NCBI GenBank assembly: GCA_005765155.1
Contig: VCCP01000008.1
Location: forward strand, 1,674,001 to 1,738,000
Direction: 5' to 3'
From: Zelopaecilomyces penicillatus
Lineage: Eukaryota > Ascomycota > Sordariomycetes > Hypocreales > Pseudodiploosporaceae
Length of the DNA stretch: 64,000 nucleotides
The notes under the pieces were generated by a model. It was not told where the DNA came from, did not search any database, and was given only the letters and a program-made list of their open reading frames with translations. The position numbers were made by a program, and so were the translations under genes. Shown one piece after another: positions 63,191-64,000 of the stretch; positions within the stretch are counted from its first letter, which is position 1, and each line of letters begins with the position of its first letter.

Positions 63191-64000
63191 TCAGTTCCAG
63201 CCAAGAGAGTTCTCAGTGGCAATTGGGGCCGAAATATTGGCTGTTCGTGCAGAGCTGCCGTGGCTGCCATCACTACCGTGGCTGTAGCGGCCTCCGGCCA
63301 TGCCACCATAGCTTGACATGTCACGGCTGAGCAAGGCGCCGCCCATCAAGGGAGGGCTGGCACCGTTGTACCTCATCTCAGACGAAGACTCGCTGCCGAC
63401 GACGGAGCTCGAGCGGCGGTGAGACTGCTTCTTGCGCTTGTATCGTCGAGCAACGATGAACATGGCCGCACCATACATGGCACTGAGGCCAATGGCGCCA
63501 ACGGCAATGCCAGCTACAGTAGCCTTCTGCTTGGGGGTTCGGCCACCTTGATCATTTGAATCAAAGGTATCGTCACCAGAATCAGCCTTTGGCGGCGCAC
63601 CTCCACCACTGGTGGGACCACCCTCCTTGATCCTGCCCAAGATATCGACCTTGGGGTTGATCAAGTTGGTCAGATCTCGGACAAGCTTGTTGGCGTTGTT
63701 GTAGATGGCCGAGTTGGGTGCCCAAAGATCCATCTGAAGCTTGTCCACAAGGGTTTCAGGGTAGTGCAGCATCGCAATAGTGGTCACGTAGCCCCACTCT
63801 TCCCGGGTATCGAGCGGCTCCAGCTGGGAGATTTGAACCTTGGCAGCATCAAAGCCACCGGCATCAGCCAGGGCTTGAGGAAGGAATGCAAAAATCTGGG
63901 CGGCAGCGAGTGTGTTGCCGGCTACGAAGACATAGTTGAGAGGGGAGAGGAAACCAATCTGGATGAGCTTCGTACCCTTGGGCGCAGGCTTGTCGGGATC
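63191..64000 (-). CDS. Msb2-type signalling mucin, C-terminal part (partial)
   Basis: The frame is open to the window edge, so only the last 269 residues are visible and the start lies beyond 64000. The visible extracellular part (KGTKLIQIGFLSPLNYVFVA..., YVTTIAMLHYP..., NLINPKVDI) matches the membrane-proximal Hkr1-Msb2 homology domain of fungal mucin sensors. An Asp/Gly-rich spacer follows. Then a single membrane span (VAGIAVGAIGLSAMYGAAMFIVA) and a basic anchor, RRYKRKKQSHRR. The cytoplasmic tail is rich in Ser, Gly and Tyr (SSYGGMAGGRYSHGSDGSHG) and ends LGWN. Msb2 proteins act at the plasma membrane upstream of Cdc42 and the filamentation or infection-related MAP kinase pathway; in several pathogens they help sense surfaces. 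The Ser/Thr-rich mucin region expected N-terminally is outside the window. Confidence 0.85.
   Translation of the reverse strand, partial: DPDKPAPKGTKLIQIGFLSPLNYVFVAGNTLAAAQIFAFLPQALADAGGFDAAKVQISQLEPLDTREEWGYVTTIAMLHYPETLVDKLQMDLWAPNSAIYNNANKLVRDLTNLINPKVDILGRIKEGGPTSGGGAPPKADSGDDTFDSNDQGGRTPKQKATVAGIAVGAIGLSAMYGAAMFIVARRYKRKKQSHRRSSSVVGSESSSEMRYNGASPPLMGGALLSRDMSSYGGMAGGRYSHGSDGSHGSSARTANISAPIATENSLGWN

Overview
The window is nuclear DNA of a filamentous ascomycete. The evidence is short GT-AG introns (mostly 60-120 bp) inside fungal gene families, pyrimidine-rich leaders, abundant microsatellites and a fungal-type signalling mucin. Recurrent TACCTA/TAGGTA clusters and the gene families suggest a Sordariomycete, probably Hypocreales; that placement is a guess. 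Coding is sparse: ten genes can be supported, and long intervals hold nothing recognisable. All exon joins were worked out by hand from splice sites and reading-frame continuity.

Left part (1-27.9 kb). About 15.6 kb shows no convincing gene but many simple repeats (poly-T, poly-G, TC, AGC, TGG, CAA) and TACCTACC clusters. It leads into a four-exon bZIP transcription factor gene (15665-17658, +). A second gene-free interval of about 10 kb follows.

Middle part (27.9-39.7 kb, all +). In order: a discrete thioesterase-type alpha/beta-hydrolase (27922-29205); a HAD-superfamily protein resembling type II haloacid dehalogenases (32764-33522); a Tubby-C/LURP-like fungal protein with a possible N-myristoylation signal (34217-35050); and a 2OG-Fe(II) dioxygenase of the PF10014 type with a mitochondrial-looking N-terminus (38527-39702). 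Three 40-bp tandem repeats lie in front of the dioxygenase gene.

Right part (42.8-64 kb). The centrepiece is an 11-exon highly reducing polyketide synthase on the minus strand (51122-42789, 2531 aa, KS-AT-DH-MT-ER-KR-ACP, no release domain). A 2.6 kb divergent intergenic region holds a 25-G run, an AT-rich island and a duplicated motif. On its other side is a three-exon gene for a small secreted six-cysteine protein (53724-54283, +). That gene converges on a four-exon AMP-forming acyl-CoA ligase (56908-54793, -). A class II aldolase/adducin-family protein (60364-59028, -) and the C-terminal part of an Msb2-type signalling mucin (from 64000 down to 63191, -) follow; these two look like conserved general genes rather than pathway genes.

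Likely teamwork (inference). The PKS would build a reduced, C-methylated acyl chain. The ligase could activate that acid, or a starter acid, as a CoA or adenylate. With no release domain on the PKS, the separate thioesterase is one candidate off-loader. The secreted protein between PKS and ligase is the least explained member of the locus. Whether the bZIP factor, dioxygenase and HAD protein belong to the same pathway cannot be told from sequence.
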